52,754 nucleotides of DNA, taken from contig JAGRGD010000314.1 of NCBI GenBank assembly GCA_020445665.1, positions 1-52,754 of the forward strand. Reading direction: 5' to 3'. The position numbers and the translations under genes were made by a program. Every line of letters begins with the position of its first letter. The first letter of the stretch is position 1. The notes beneath the pieces are model-generated. The model saw only the letters and a list, made by a program, of their open reading frames with translations. It searched no databases and was not told the DNA's origin. Shown piece by piece: positions 1 to 9,073 of the stretch. This DNA is from Rhodocyclaceae bacterium. GTDB taxonomy: Bacteria > Pseudomonadota > Gammaproteobacteria > Burkholderiales > Rhodocyclaceae.

Positions 1-169
1 CTGCTGGGCCCGTTGACCGCGTTACGCCTCCTTGCCTGGGGGCCACCCAGGCCGCGTCGGCGCGCCTTGTCCTCGAACCCAGCAGACCACAGCGCGACCG
101 CCATACAAATGTCCACAGACCCTAATGCGGACCTGCCCTGCCCATGACCCCGTGCGGAGACACTTGCCC
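1..169. other. Left edge, no gene supported
   Basis: Frame 1 on the plus strand stays open from base 1 to a TGA at 145-147 (48 codons, rich in Pro, Arg and Ala). It could be the 3' end of a gene that starts outside the window, but I recognise no domain. The rest is the short leader of the YbhB-like gene. Confidence 0.2.
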
Positions 170-799
170 ATGAAACTCACCAGCACCAGCTTTGCCGACA
201 ATGCACCGATCCCCGGTGAATTCGCTTTTGCGATTCCTGCAGCCGAGGGGCATGTCACCCTGAGCGGCAACCGAAATCCCCACCTCGCCTGGGAGGGCTT
301 ACCGCCGGGAACGCAATCCCTCGCCCTGATCTGCCACGACCCGGACGTCCCCAGCCGCGGTGACGACGTCAATCAGGAGGGGCGCACTGTGCCGGCCTCA
401 CTGCCGCGAGTGGACTTCTTTCACTGGGTCCTCGCCAACCTCTCGCCGGAGGTCAGCGAGATCGCCGCCGGAAGCTTCAGCGACGGTGTCACCGCGGGCG
501 GCAAGACCGGGCCGGACGGGCCCGCCGGCACCCGTCAGGGCATCAACGACTACACAGGCTGGTTCGCCGGGGACGATCAGATGAAGGGCGACTACTTCGG
601 CTACGACGGCCCCTGCCCGCCGTGGAACGACGAGATCCCCCACCACTACGTCTTCACCGTATACGCCCTGGACCTCGCCTCGATCGACCTGGACGGGCCA
701 TTCACCGGCCAGCAACTGCGAGTGGCCATGCAGGGCCACGTTCTGGGCGAGGCCCGGCTTACCGGCCGCTACACGCTGAATCCCGACGTATCGCTCTAG
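170..799 (+). CDS. YbhB/YbcL-family (PEBP, Raf kinase inhibitor-like) protein
   Basis: This 209-residue protein belongs to the bacterial phosphatidylethanolamine-binding-protein family. The visible signature is the block around residues 45-90: HLAWEGLPPGTQSLALICHD, then the DPDVPSR turn, then FHWVLANLSP, which form the ligand pocket in this family. The biochemical role of the bacterial members is not settled. I start it at the ATG at 170 because a GGAGA lies about 10 bases upstream and the protein then opens MKLTSTSF, as family members do. An upstream in-frame ATG at 32 would only add a low-complexity Pro/Arg leader. No signal peptide is visible. Its TAG overlaps the stop codon of the convergent phosphofructokinase gene within a TCTAGA palindrome, so there is no intergenic terminator. 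Confidence 0.85.
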   Translation: MKLTSTSFADNAPIPGEFAFAIPAAEGHVTLSGNRNPHLAWEGLPPGTQSLALICHDPDVPSRGDDVNQEGRTVPASLPRVDFFHWVLANLSPEVSEIAAGSFSDGVTAGGKTGPDGPAGTRQGINDYTGWFAGDDQMKGDYFGYDGPCPPWNDEIPHHYVFTVYALDLASIDLDGPFTGQQLRVAMQGHVLGEARLTGRYTLNPDVSL

Positions 800-2061
800 A
801 TGCGCCCCAGGCCGGAATAGGGCGCCAGCTTCGCTGGCTCCAGTCCAAGCTCGTGACGCCAGTAGCGTGGCAGGCCATCCAGAAAGGCCGGGATCGATTC
901 GCCCGCGATCAGCGGGCGGGCCCAGCGCATGAAGGCGTCGCTGACGTGCAGGCCATCGTCACGAATGAACTCGGCCGGCAAATGGCGCTCGAGGTTGGCA
1001 ACCGAGGCGAGCGGCGTGGTGCCGACGCGCCAGCAGTAAGGCGCGTCGGACAGGCGCTCCACCGCAGTCGTGACGCCGCTCTGGCCCGCCACGGCGGCAC
1101 CGACGGCCGCGGCCCCGACCGCCCAGGCCTGGGCATCGTCTGTCGCCGAGGCGAGATGCCGCGCGGAGCGTTGCAGGTAGTCCGTGACCGCGCAGTGGAC
1201 CTTGAAGCCGAGGGCTGCCTGGATCCGGTGGGAGACCACCGCGCCCGCGCCCCCGAGTTGAACATACTTGCCGTCGCTCGCCGCCTGAGCGAGCGGCCTG
1301 CCATCCGTGCCGCGAACCCCTTCGGCCACGACGACCGTACACCAGCCGATCCGCTCGACCCAGTCGGTCACGGCAGCCAGGAAGCGCCCCTCGTCATAGG
1401 CCACTTCGGGCAGGACGATCAGGTGGGGAGGCGCGTCAGCGGTGTCCGCGGCAAGGCCGCAACCGGCGGCGAGCCATCCGGCATTGCGCCCCATGACCTC
1501 GACCACGAAGACCCGCCCGCGCCGGCTGCTCATGGAGGCCATGTCGATCGACGCCTCCCGCACCGAGGCCGCCAGGTACTTGATGGCCGAGCCGTAGCCG
1601 GGGCAGCAGTCGGCCTCGACAATATCGTTGTCCACCGTCTTGGGGATGCCGATCACCTGCAGCGGATAGCCTCGCACCGCAGCCTCACGGTCGACCTGCA
1701 AGGCCGTCTGCATCGAGCCATTGCCGCCGTTAAGAAAGACGAAGCCGATATCGTGGGCAGCCAGCACCGCGAACAGCCTGTCGTACTGGGCCGGATTGTC
1801 CGCCGGGTCGTCCAGGTCGAAGCGACATGAACCGAAGGCGCCGCCAGGCGTCTGGCGCAGGCCGATCAGTTCGCCCCGCCGGATCGGCCCGGTATCGAAG
1901 AGTTCCTCCCTCAGCACGCCGAGCGTGCCGTGGCGGGCTGCAAAGACCTTGCCGATCACTTCCGGGTGAAGGCGCGCCGCCTCGATGACACCGCAGGCGG
2001 AGGCGTTGATGACGGCGGTCATCCCGCCAGACTGCGCGTAAAGCGCGTTGCGAACTGTCAT
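796..2061 (-). CDS. 6-phosphofructokinase, pyrophosphate-type clade
   Basis: This 421-residue enzyme phosphorylates fructose 6-phosphate to fructose 1,6-bisphosphate in the cytosol. The N-terminal YAQSGGMTAVINA, the central GGNGS (residues 112-116), PKTVDND (140-146, catalytic Asp) and MGRNAGWLAAG identify the family. Lys in PKTVDND is the residue that usually goes with pyrophosphate-using or plant/trypanosome-type enzymes. However, the position that is normally Asp in pyrophosphate enzymes (GGDD) is Gly here, so the phosphoryl donor is uncertain. I start at the ATG at 2061, where homologs begin; an in-frame TTG at 2079 lies in a terminator T-tract and is unlikely. No Shine-Dalgarno is visible. 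A strong hairpin ends about 10 bases upstream of the start, which separates the gene from adk. Confidence 0.9.
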   Translation of the reverse strand: MTVRNALYAQSGGMTAVINASACGVIEAARLHPEVIGKVFAARHGTLGVLREELFDTGPIRRGELIGLRQTPGGAFGSCRFDLDDPADNPAQYDRLFAVLAAHDIGFVFLNGGNGSMQTALQVDREAAVRGYPLQVIGIPKTVDNDIVEADCCPGYGSAIKYLAASVREASIDMASMSSRRGRVFVVEVMGRNAGWLAAGCGLAADTADAPPHLIVLPEVAYDEGRFLAAVTDWVERIGWCTVVVAEGVRGTDGRPLAQAASDGKYVQLGGAGAVVSHRIQAALGFKVHCAVTDYLQRSARHLASATDDAQAWAVGAAAVGAAVAGQSGVTTAVERLSDAPYCWRVGTTPLASVANLERHLPAEFIRDDGLHVSDAFMRWARPLIAGESIPAFLDGLPRYWRHELGLEPAKLAPYSGLGRI

Positions 2062-2070
2062 GGTCTGCCG

Positions 2071-2116
2071 AAAAAGCAAAGGGCGCGTGGCCGGAGTCTG
2101 CTCCAGCCACGCGCCC
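2071..2116 (-). terminator. Rho-independent terminator downstream of adk, abutting the phosphofructokinase start
   Basis: Read on the minus strand, an 11-bp GC stem (arms 2106-2116 and 2081-2091) with an inner GGAG/CTCC pair is followed by TTTGCTTTTT. This is a textbook intrinsic terminator for the exbB-to-adk transcript. It ends only about 10 bases before the ATG of the next gene, so it may instead act as an attenuator. Confidence 0.8.
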
Positions 2117-2144
2117 GTGGGTCACGATCTCCCGTGTCGTTCGA

Positions 2145-3653
<1,509 letters not shown>

Positions 3654-3657
<4 letters not shown>

Positions 3658-3830
3658 GACACGTCGTCCGCGACCGTTCGGGCTTCGTCCTCGAGCATCA
3701 CCGGAATCCCGTCACGGATCGGATAGGCCAGCTTGCACGGCGGGCACACCAGCTCCTGCTTGTCCTTGCGGTAATCCAGGGAGCCCTTGCAGATGGGGCA
3801 GACAAGAATCTCAAGCAGGCGACTGTCCAT
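3654..3830 (-). CDS. Trm112-family small zinc-ribbon protein
   Basis: This 58-residue protein has two CxxC pairs (Cys11/Cys14 and Cys29/Cys32) and ends its core with the typical [16 protein letters not shown] segment of the bacterial YcaR/UPF0434 (Trm112-like) family. In eukaryotes Trm112 activates methyltransferases; the bacterial role is unclear. The ATG at 3830 sits inside the 3' end of lpxK (20-base overlap). Its stop overlaps the kdsB start. The lpxK-ycaR-kdsB order is the same as in enterobacteria. Confidence 0.93.
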
Positions 3831-4824
3831 CGGGCAGCATCTCCAGGATGGTGTTGGCGGCCTCATCGGGGATCACCGCCCGGACGGGCAGTTCCCAGCT
3901 GTCGGCCGGAGCGAAAGGACGGCATTTTACCGCATCCTTCGCCGTCATCAGGATCGGCAGCTGCGGACTCAGCACGAGGTCGGCCGGCGCAAACGCATGG
4001 TGGTCAGGGAAGGCGTGTGCGAGCACCTGCAGGCCTGCCGCGCGCAGCGTCTCGAAGAAGCGTTCGGGACGGCCAATGCCGGCGACCGCATGCACCTGCT
4101 GTCCCGACCAGGCCGCCAGCGGGCGGGATGCCCCATCGCCCAGGCGGACGGCGTCGCCAGCCGCAAGCGCCATCTCGAAGCTCGGCACGGCACCCGCAGC
4201 GCGGCGGGTGGCCTCGCTCGCCGGGCCATGCAGCAATACCAGATCCACTTCGCCAAGCCGTGCCCTGGACTCCCGCAGCGGCCCGGCCGGCAACAGCCAG
4301 CCGTTGGCGAGGACCTGTTCGTCAACCACCGCCAGTTCGAGGTCGCGCGCCATCGCATAGTGCTGCATGCCATCGTCACTGATCACCACGGTGCAGGCCG
4401 GAAATCGCTCAACCAGGCACGCGATCGCGGCAGTCCGGTCACGCCCCACCACCACCGGGCACTGGCACAGCATGGCCAGCAGGAGGGGTTCATCACCGGC
4501 CTCGCGCACCGGGCTGTCGGCATCGACCACCACGACACCGTCTCCGCTCCGCCCGTAGCCGCGACTGACGATGCCCGGTTGATGTCCGGCCCGACGGAGG
4601 ACGTCAACGAGCCAGGCCACCACCGGTGTCTTGCCGCTGCCGCCGACCGCGATGTTGCCGACGACAATGACGGGGCGCGCCCCTGCCGGCCGATCGGGCC
4701 GCCGCAGGCGATAGGCCGCCCGGCGCACCAGAGACAAGCCGCGGAAGAGCGCTGCAAGGGGCAGCATGGCCGCGGCGGCAGCGCCCCGAGAGGCCCAGTG
4801 TCGCGGGGCGCGGGGAGCGCCCAT
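3811..4824 (-). CDS. lpxK: Tetraacyldisaccharide 4'-kinase (lipid A)
   Basis: LpxK adds the 4'-phosphate to the lipid A disaccharide at the inner membrane. The 337-residue protein has an N-terminal amphipathic/hydrophobic segment (about 15-35), the Walker A loop GGSGKTP at residues 61-67, SRGYGR just after it, and the conserved DDGMQH motif. The length is normal for the family. Its ATG overlaps the exbD stop by one base (TGATG), which indicates coupled translation. Confidence 0.96.
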   Translation of the reverse strand: MGAPRAPRHWASRGAAAAAMLPLAALFRGLSLVRRAAYRLRRPDRPAGARPVIVVGNIAVGGSGKTPVVAWLVDVLRRAGHQPGIVSRGYGRSGDGVVVVDADSPVREAGDEPLLLAMLCQCPVVVGRDRTAAIACLVERFPACTVVISDDGMQHYAMARDLELAVVDEQVLANGWLLPAGPLRESRARLGEVDLVLLHGPASEATRRAAGAVPSFEMALAAGDAVRLGDGASRPLAAWSGQQVHAVAGIGRPERFFETLRAAGLQVLAHAFPDHHAFAPADLVLSPQLPILMTAKDAVKCRPFAPADSWELPVRAVIPDEAANTILEMLPDGQSPA

Positions 4825-5243
4825 CAGCGCTTGCTGGTCTGGGTCGCGAACGAGATGGCGGACAGACCAGCCTGCTGGGCCGCCTGCATCACGTCAACGA
4901 CGCTCTGGTGGCTTGCCTTGGCATCGGCGCTGATGACGATCAGGGCCTTGTCGTTGCCGGCAGCGGCGGCGGCCAGGGCGGCCGAGATACCGGTCACGTC
5001 CTGGCGGGTCACGACCTGCTTGTTCACCAGCACCTCACCGGTCGCGGTCACCGCGACATTGACCTCGTCCACTTCCGATTCCGTCGCCTCGGCGCTCGAA
5101 CTCGGCAGGTTCACCTCGAGCCCGGCGACGCGGGAATAGGTCGTCGTCAACATCAGGAAGATGATGATCACGAGCAGGATGTCGATCATCGGAATCAGGT
5201 TGATCTCCGGATCTTCCTGACGCCGGTTGCTCTGGAATCGCAT
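4824..5243 (-). CDS. exbD: Biopolymer transport protein ExbD (TolR family)
   Basis: ExbD is the periplasm-facing partner of ExbB in the proton-driven complex that energises TonB- or Tol-type transport. The 139-residue protein has one N-terminal membrane helix (about 16-36) with the essential Asp at residue 21 (NLIPMIDILL), then a small periplasmic domain. The ATG at 5243 gives the standard N-terminus; a much longer open frame upstream is a shadow of exbB. It lies 11 bases after exbB. No tonB gene is nearby. In this genomic setting (next to lpxK) the pair could serve another envelope process. Confidence 0.93.
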   Translation of the reverse strand: MRFQSNRRQEDPEINLIPMIDILLVIIIFLMLTTTYSRVAGLEVNLPSSSAEATESEVDEVNVAVTATGEVLVNKQVVTRQDVTGISAALAAAAAGNDKALIVISADAKASHQSVVDVMQAAQQAGLSAISFATQTSKR

Positions 5244-5254
5244 GCGCGTTCGGC

Positions 5255-5863
5255 TCAGTTCCGGCGCTCGCCGTGCACCACTTCGACGAGCTTGACGGCC
5301 TGCTGCTCCATGTCGATCACGAAGGCATTGACCAGGCCGCGGAAATGCCGCCAGAAGATGACGCTCGGGATGGCGATCATCAGTCCGAAACCGGTGTTGT
5401 ACAGCGCAATCGAGATGCCCTGCGCCAATTGCTGCGGGTTGGAGCCGGTCGGCCCCTGGGAACCGAAGATCTCGATCATGCCGACGATGGTGCCGAACAG
5501 GCCCATCAGCGGAGAAATCGATGCGATCGTGCCGAGGGTCACCAGGAAGCGCTCGAGATCGTGCGCCACTGCGCGGCCGCTCTCCTCGATGGATTCCTTC
5601 ATCACCTCGCGAGAGCTCCGCATGTTGCGCACCCCCGCGGCCAGCACGCGTCCGAGGGGAGAGTGCGCCGCGAGCCGGTTGACCATGTCCGAGGACGGGC
5701 CGCGCTGCTTCAGTTCCGCCACCACCTTCTCGAGCAGGCCAGCGGGCACGACGCGCGAACGGCGCAAGGTGATGAATCGTTCGACGATGAGCGTCAGCGC
5801 GACGAGGGAAGCGGCCAGAAGCGGCCAGATGGGCCAGCCAGCGGCATCGATGATGGCGAACAC
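5255..5863 (-). CDS. exbB: Biopolymer transport protein ExbB (MotA/TolQ/ExbB proton channel family)
   Basis: ExbB forms the proton channel with ExbD. The 202-residue protein has a first membrane helix near the N-terminus (WPIWPLLAASLVALTLIVERF) and two more after residue 100, including the conserved SPLMGLFGTIVGMIEIF stretch and TGFGLMIAIPSVIFW. I choose the GTG at 5863 because an AGGA lies about 10 bases upstream and homologs start at the equivalent FxIIxAAGWPIWPLL. An ATG at 5926 would add about 21 residues without family support. It heads the minus-strand exbB-to-adk run. Confidence 0.92.
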   Translation of the reverse strand: MFAIIDAAGWPIWPLLAASLVALTLIVERFITLRRSRVVPAGLLEKVVAELKQRGPSSDMVNRLAAHSPLGRVLAAGVRNMRSSREVMKESIEESGRAVAHDLERFLVTLGTIASISPLMGLFGTIVGMIEIFGSQGPTGSNPQQLAQGISIALYNTGFGLMIAIPSVIFWRHFRGLVNAFVIDMEQQAVKLVEVVHGERRN

Positions 5864-6260
5864 GGACAGAATCCTGCAACTTCGGATGAGCCCCGGAATG
5901 TAGCCGGGTGGCATCCCACTGCGCAAGCTTGCGGCGCCGCAATGGCAATCGATGTGTCCACAAATCCTGTGGATAAGACTGTGGACGCCTTTGCGGTGTA
6001 GCCGCTAAGTGACGACCGGCGCTGGCTTTTACCCACTCTGGTCGAAAATTGGGCAACCCTGACCGCGCCCACCGCGCGGCACCTCTGAGTGCCGCCCATG
6101 TCCCCCGGCAGCTGCGCTATGCTAGTCCACGTGGCAACGGACCGGCCGCCGCCAACCTTAAAAATCCGTCTATTTATCAGCAAGTTGAACAAGAAACCCT
6201 GCTCCGAGCGTGCGCTCGCCCGGGCGGCCCTCCCCTACGGCTTCGCCCCGGCCTGCCCCC
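5864..6260. promoter_or_regulatory. Divergent intergenic region exbB/xseA with DnaA-box-like cluster
   Basis: This 397-base stretch between divergent genes should hold both promoters, but I see no strong -35/-10 pair. It contains a perfect DnaA box (TGTGGATAA, 5968-5976). Two weaker relatives flank it: TGTCCACA at 5955-5962 and TGTGGAC at 5980-5986. An A/T-rich patch occurs at 6156-6190. No gene or RNA is visible. Confidence 0.5.
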
Positions 6261-7661
6261 ATGGACGATAGCCCGCGCATCGACCCGGGCACGCCGGTGA
6301 GCGTGTCGGCGCTGAACCGCATGGCACGACAGGCCCTGGAGCAGCGGCTGCCCCTGCTGTGGATTACCGGCGAGATCTCGAATCTCGTCCGTGCCGCATC
6401 GGGGCATATGTACTTCACGCTCAAGGACGACCGCGCCCAGGTTCGTTGCACGTTGTGGCGCGGCAAGGCACAGCTGCTCCCCTTCCGCCTCGAGAACGGT
6501 CAGCAGCTCGAGGTCCGCGCCCTGCCTTCGCTCTACGAGGCCCGCGGCGAGTTTCAGCTCAATGTCGAAACGGTGCGCCGAGCCGGCCTCGGCTCACTGT
6601 TCGAGGCGTTCGTCCGGCTACGCGAGCAATTGCAGGGCGAAGGGCTCTTCGACCCGGCACTGAAGCGCCCCCTGCCGCGCTACCCGAGGGCCATCGGCGT
6701 CGTCACGTCGCCCCAGGCGGCAGCCTTGCGCGACGTGGTGGCCGCTCTGCGGCGGCGGGCACCGGGCGTGCCGCTGATCCTCTATCCCGCACCGGTACAG
6801 GGGGATGGCGCACCCGCCCGGCTGGCGGCTGCGCTCCAGCGCGCCTGCGCCAGAGCCGAAGAAGACCAGATCGATGTCATCCTGCTGGTGCGTGGCGGCG
6901 GCAGCCTGGAAGACCTGTGGGCCTTCAACGATGAGGCTCTCGCCCGCGTGATCCGTGCCGCCAGTCGGCCGGTGATCAGCGGCGTGGGCCACGAGAGCGA
7001 TGTCTCGATCAGCGACTTCGTCGCCGATGTGCGAGCGGCCACGCCGACGGCGGCAGCCGAACTGGCCACCCAGGGCTACGTCGAGCTCGCCGCGCGACTC
7101 GATACCCTGCAGCGAGGGCTGGACGCCGCACTCGCGCAGCGGCTGAACGCTGCCGCCCAGCGCCTCGACCGGGCGGCCCTCAGGCTGATCCATCCGGCGC
7201 AACGCATCGCCCGCTCGCGGGAGCGGCTTGACGGCCTCGCCCATCGTCTCGACCGGGGCATCGCCCTGCGCCTCTCGCAACACAAGGGGCAGAGCGAGCA
7301 ACTGGCGTGGCGACTGGCCGCACGCCGCCCCCGCCTCGACGCCGCCGCGGAGGAACTGCGGCAACTGCACAGCCGGCTCGATACCGCCGTCACCCGAACA
7401 CAGACCGGACGCCGACAACGGCTCGATGCCATCGGCGCGGCCCTGGCCCACCTGGACCCCCACGGCGTCCTCGCGCGCGGCTACGGCATCGTCCGCGACG
7501 CGCAAGGCCGCATCATCCGAAATCCGGCGCAGGTGCCGATTGGCAGCGCGATCCGGATCGCGCTTCAGCACGGCAGCCTCGAGGCCGACGTAACGGGCCA
7601 GGTGACCGGCGATACCTCCGCTGGCGAGGCCCATTTGTCAGGTCCGCGCAATCCCGACTAG
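6261..7661 (+). CDS. xseA: Exodeoxyribonuclease VII large subunit
   Basis: XseA is the catalytic subunit of the single-strand-specific exonuclease VII, which works with the small subunit XseB. The 466-residue protein has an N-terminal OB-fold (about 10-110, with LWITGEISNL and GHMYFTLKD) and a catalytic domain from about 125 (RPLPRYPRAIGVVTSP, the RGGGSLEDLWAFNDE motif, GVGHESD). A coiled-coil region (about 280-400) follows, then the C-terminal LARGYGIV. I start at the ATG at 6261, where the family begins; upstream in-frame Met residues give a Pro/Arg leader. No clear Shine-Dalgarno is visible and xseB is not adjacent. Confidence 0.95.
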   Translation: MDDSPRIDPGTPVSVSALNRMARQALEQRLPLLWITGEISNLVRAASGHMYFTLKDDRAQVRCTLWRGKAQLLPFRLENGQQLEVRALPSLYEARGEFQLNVETVRRAGLGSLFEAFVRLREQLQGEGLFDPALKRPLPRYPRAIGVVTSPQAAALRDVVAALRRRAPGVPLILYPAPVQGDGAPARLAAALQRACARAEEDQIDVILLVRGGGSLEDLWAFNDEALARVIRAASRPVISGVGHESDVSISDFVADVRAATPTAAAELATQGYVELAARLDTLQRGLDAALAQRLNAAAQRLDRAALRLIHPAQRIARSRERLDGLAHRLDRGIALRLSQHKGQSEQLAWRLAARRPRLDAAAEELRQLHSRLDTAVTRTQTGRRQRLDAIGAALAHLDPHGVLARGYGIVRDAQGRIIRNPAQVPIGSAIRIALQHGSLEADVTGQVTGDTSAGEAHLSGPRNPD

Positions 7662-7664
7662 AAT
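7635..7664 (+). promoter_or_regulatory. Candidate sigma-70 promoter of sodB
   Basis: TTGTCA (7635-7640), an 18-base spacer and TAGAAT (7659-7664) lie at the end of xseA. Transcription would start about 30 bases before the sodB GTG. Confidence 0.55.
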
Positions 7665-7703
7665 AGTCAAGCATTCCTTCCAACCCAACCGAGGAGCCAC
7701 CCC

Positions 7704-8288
7704 GTGGAACACGTTCTTCCCGCCCTGCCGTATGCCAAGAATGCGCTCGCCCCGCACATCTCCGAAGAGACCTTCGACTATCACTACGGCAAGCACCACC
7801 AGGCCTACGTCACCAACCTCAACAACCTGATCAAGGGCACCGAGTACGAGAGCCTCGATCTGGAAGCCATCGTCAAGAAGGCGCCGGCCGGTGGCGTCTA
7901 CAACAACGCCGCCCAGGTGTGGAATCACACTTTCTTCTGGAACTCGATGAAGCCGGGCGGCGGCGGCGCGCCGAGCGGCGCCCTGGCGAACGCCATCAAC
8001 GCGCGCTTCGGCAGTATCGATGAGTTCAAGAAGGCCTTCCAGGCCTCGGCCGTCGGCAATTTCGGTTCCGGCTGGACGTGGCTCGTCAAGAAGACCGACG
8101 GCACGGTGGATATCGTCAATATGGGTCCGGCCGGCACCCCGCTGACCACTGGCGACACCCCGCTGCTCTGTATCGACGTGTGGGAGCACGCCTACTACAT
8201 CGACTATCGCAATGCCCGCCCGAAGTTCGTCGAGACCTTCCTCGCGAGCCTTGCCAACTGGGACTTCGCAGCCGCCAACTTCGGCTGA
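7704..8288 (+). CDS. sodB: Superoxide dismutase, Fe type
   Basis: This cytosolic enzyme turns superoxide into oxygen and hydrogen peroxide. The 194-residue protein carries all four metal ligands: His27 (DYHYGKHH), His75 (WNHTFFW), Asp158 and His162 (DVWEHAYYIDY). The overall form (short N-terminus, FFWNSMKPGGGG) fits the iron-type SodB better than the manganese type, though metal choice cannot be proven from sequence. The start is a GTG with a GAGGAG seven bases upstream. No signal peptide is present. A promoter overlaps the end of xseA and a hairpin terminator follows. Confidence 0.96.
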   Translation: MEHVLPALPYAKNALAPHISEETFDYHYGKHHQAYVTNLNNLIKGTEYESLDLEAIVKKAPAGGVYNNAAQVWNHTFFWNSMKPGGGGAPSGALANAINARFGSIDEFKKAFQASAVGNFGSGWTWLVKKTDGTVDIVNMGPAGTPLTTGDTPLLCIDVWEHAYYIDYRNARPKFVETFLASLANWDFAAANFG

Positions 8289-8310
8289 CCCCGCCCACAC
8301 GGGTCGAACG

Positions 8311-8340
8311 AGCCGGGTCGCGAGGCCCGGCTTTCTTGCG
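8311..8340 (+). terminator. Hairpin terminator after sodB
   Basis: AGCCGGG (8311-8317) pairs with CCCGGCT (8326-8332) and is followed by TTCTTG. The stem is GC-rich and the T-run is short. Confidence 0.6.
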
Positions 8341-8459
8341 TCTGTGGCCGGGCAATGACATGGCGACACAGTCGCTGTCACCGCCTTCATGCTAGCGTTC
8401 GGCCAACGGCGAACCCGACGCCGCACCATCCTTTTCATGCAAGCACGAGGAGTCAGACC

Positions 8460-8960
8460 ATGGGACTGCTGTCATTCATCAAGGAAGCCGGCGAGAAGCT
8501 GTTCGGATCCGGCGAGGCGAAGGCCGCCCAGGACGCCGCCGCCAAGGCACCGAATCCGGAAAACGTGGCCAAGGCCAATCAGGCCGCGGCAGAGGCCATC
8601 AAGACCTACATCGGCGCGCTGGGCCTCAAGGCCGAGGGGCTGGCCGTGAGCTTCGATGGTGAGGCCGGAACCGCTATTGTGAGCGGCGTCGCCGAGAACC
8701 AGGAGACACGCGAGAAGATCGTCGTGGCGGCCGGCAACGTGGCGGGCGTGGCGTCGGTGACCGACAACATGACCGTCGCAACGCCGACGCCCGAGTCGCG
8801 CTTCTACACCGTGGTCCGTGGCGACACCCTGTCGAAGATTGCCAAGGAGATGTATGGCAACGCCGGCAAGTACCCGGTGATCTTCGAGGCCAACAAGCCG
8901 ATGCTCAAGGACCCCGACAAGATCTACCCGGGTCAGGTGCTGCGCATACCGCCGCTGTAA
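8460..8960 (+). CDS. kbp: Kbp/YgaU-like BON-LysM protein
   Basis: This 166-residue soluble protein matches E. coli Kbp (YgaU), a cytoplasmic potassium-binding protein, along its whole length: MGLLSFIKEAGEKLFG at the N-terminus, a BON domain (about 36-100) and a C-terminal LysM domain (about 112-163, FYTVVRGDTLSKIAKEMYGN, ending YPGQVLRIPPL). No signal peptide is visible, which agrees with a cytoplasmic role. The linker after residue 15 is longer and Ala-rich compared with E. coli. The ATG at 8460 has a GAGGAG seven bases upstream. It is probably monocistronic, bounded by hairpins on both sides. Confidence 0.9.
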   Translation: MGLLSFIKEAGEKLFGSGEAKAAQDAAAKAPNPENVAKANQAAAEAIKTYIGALGLKAEGLAVSFDGEAGTAIVSGVAENQETREKIVVAAGNVAGVASVTDNMTVATPTPESRFYTVVRGDTLSKIAKEMYGNAGKYPVIFEANKPMLKDPDKIYPGQVLRIPPL

Positions 8961-8972
8961 GCGCGCACGCAC

Positions 8973-9005
8973 CCCGGCGGGCCGGCCCACGCCCGCCGGG
9001 CCTTG
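8973..9005 (+). terminator. Hairpin after the Kbp-like gene
   Basis: A perfect 10-bp stem (CCCGGCGGGC at 8973-8982 with GCCCGCCGGG at 8991-9000) has an 8-base loop and is followed by CCTTGCC. There is no long T-run, so terminator strength is uncertain. Confidence 0.5.
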
Positions 9006-9073
9006 CCCCGCCGCCCTCAGCGGAGCAGACTGGAAGCCTGCTCAATTCGACGCGGCGCAAGCTGCCACACACC

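Noticed and set aside
622-1830. Open frame of 402 codons on the plus strand
   Set aside because: It is antisense to the phosphofructokinase and overlaps the end of the YbhB-like gene; no family signal.
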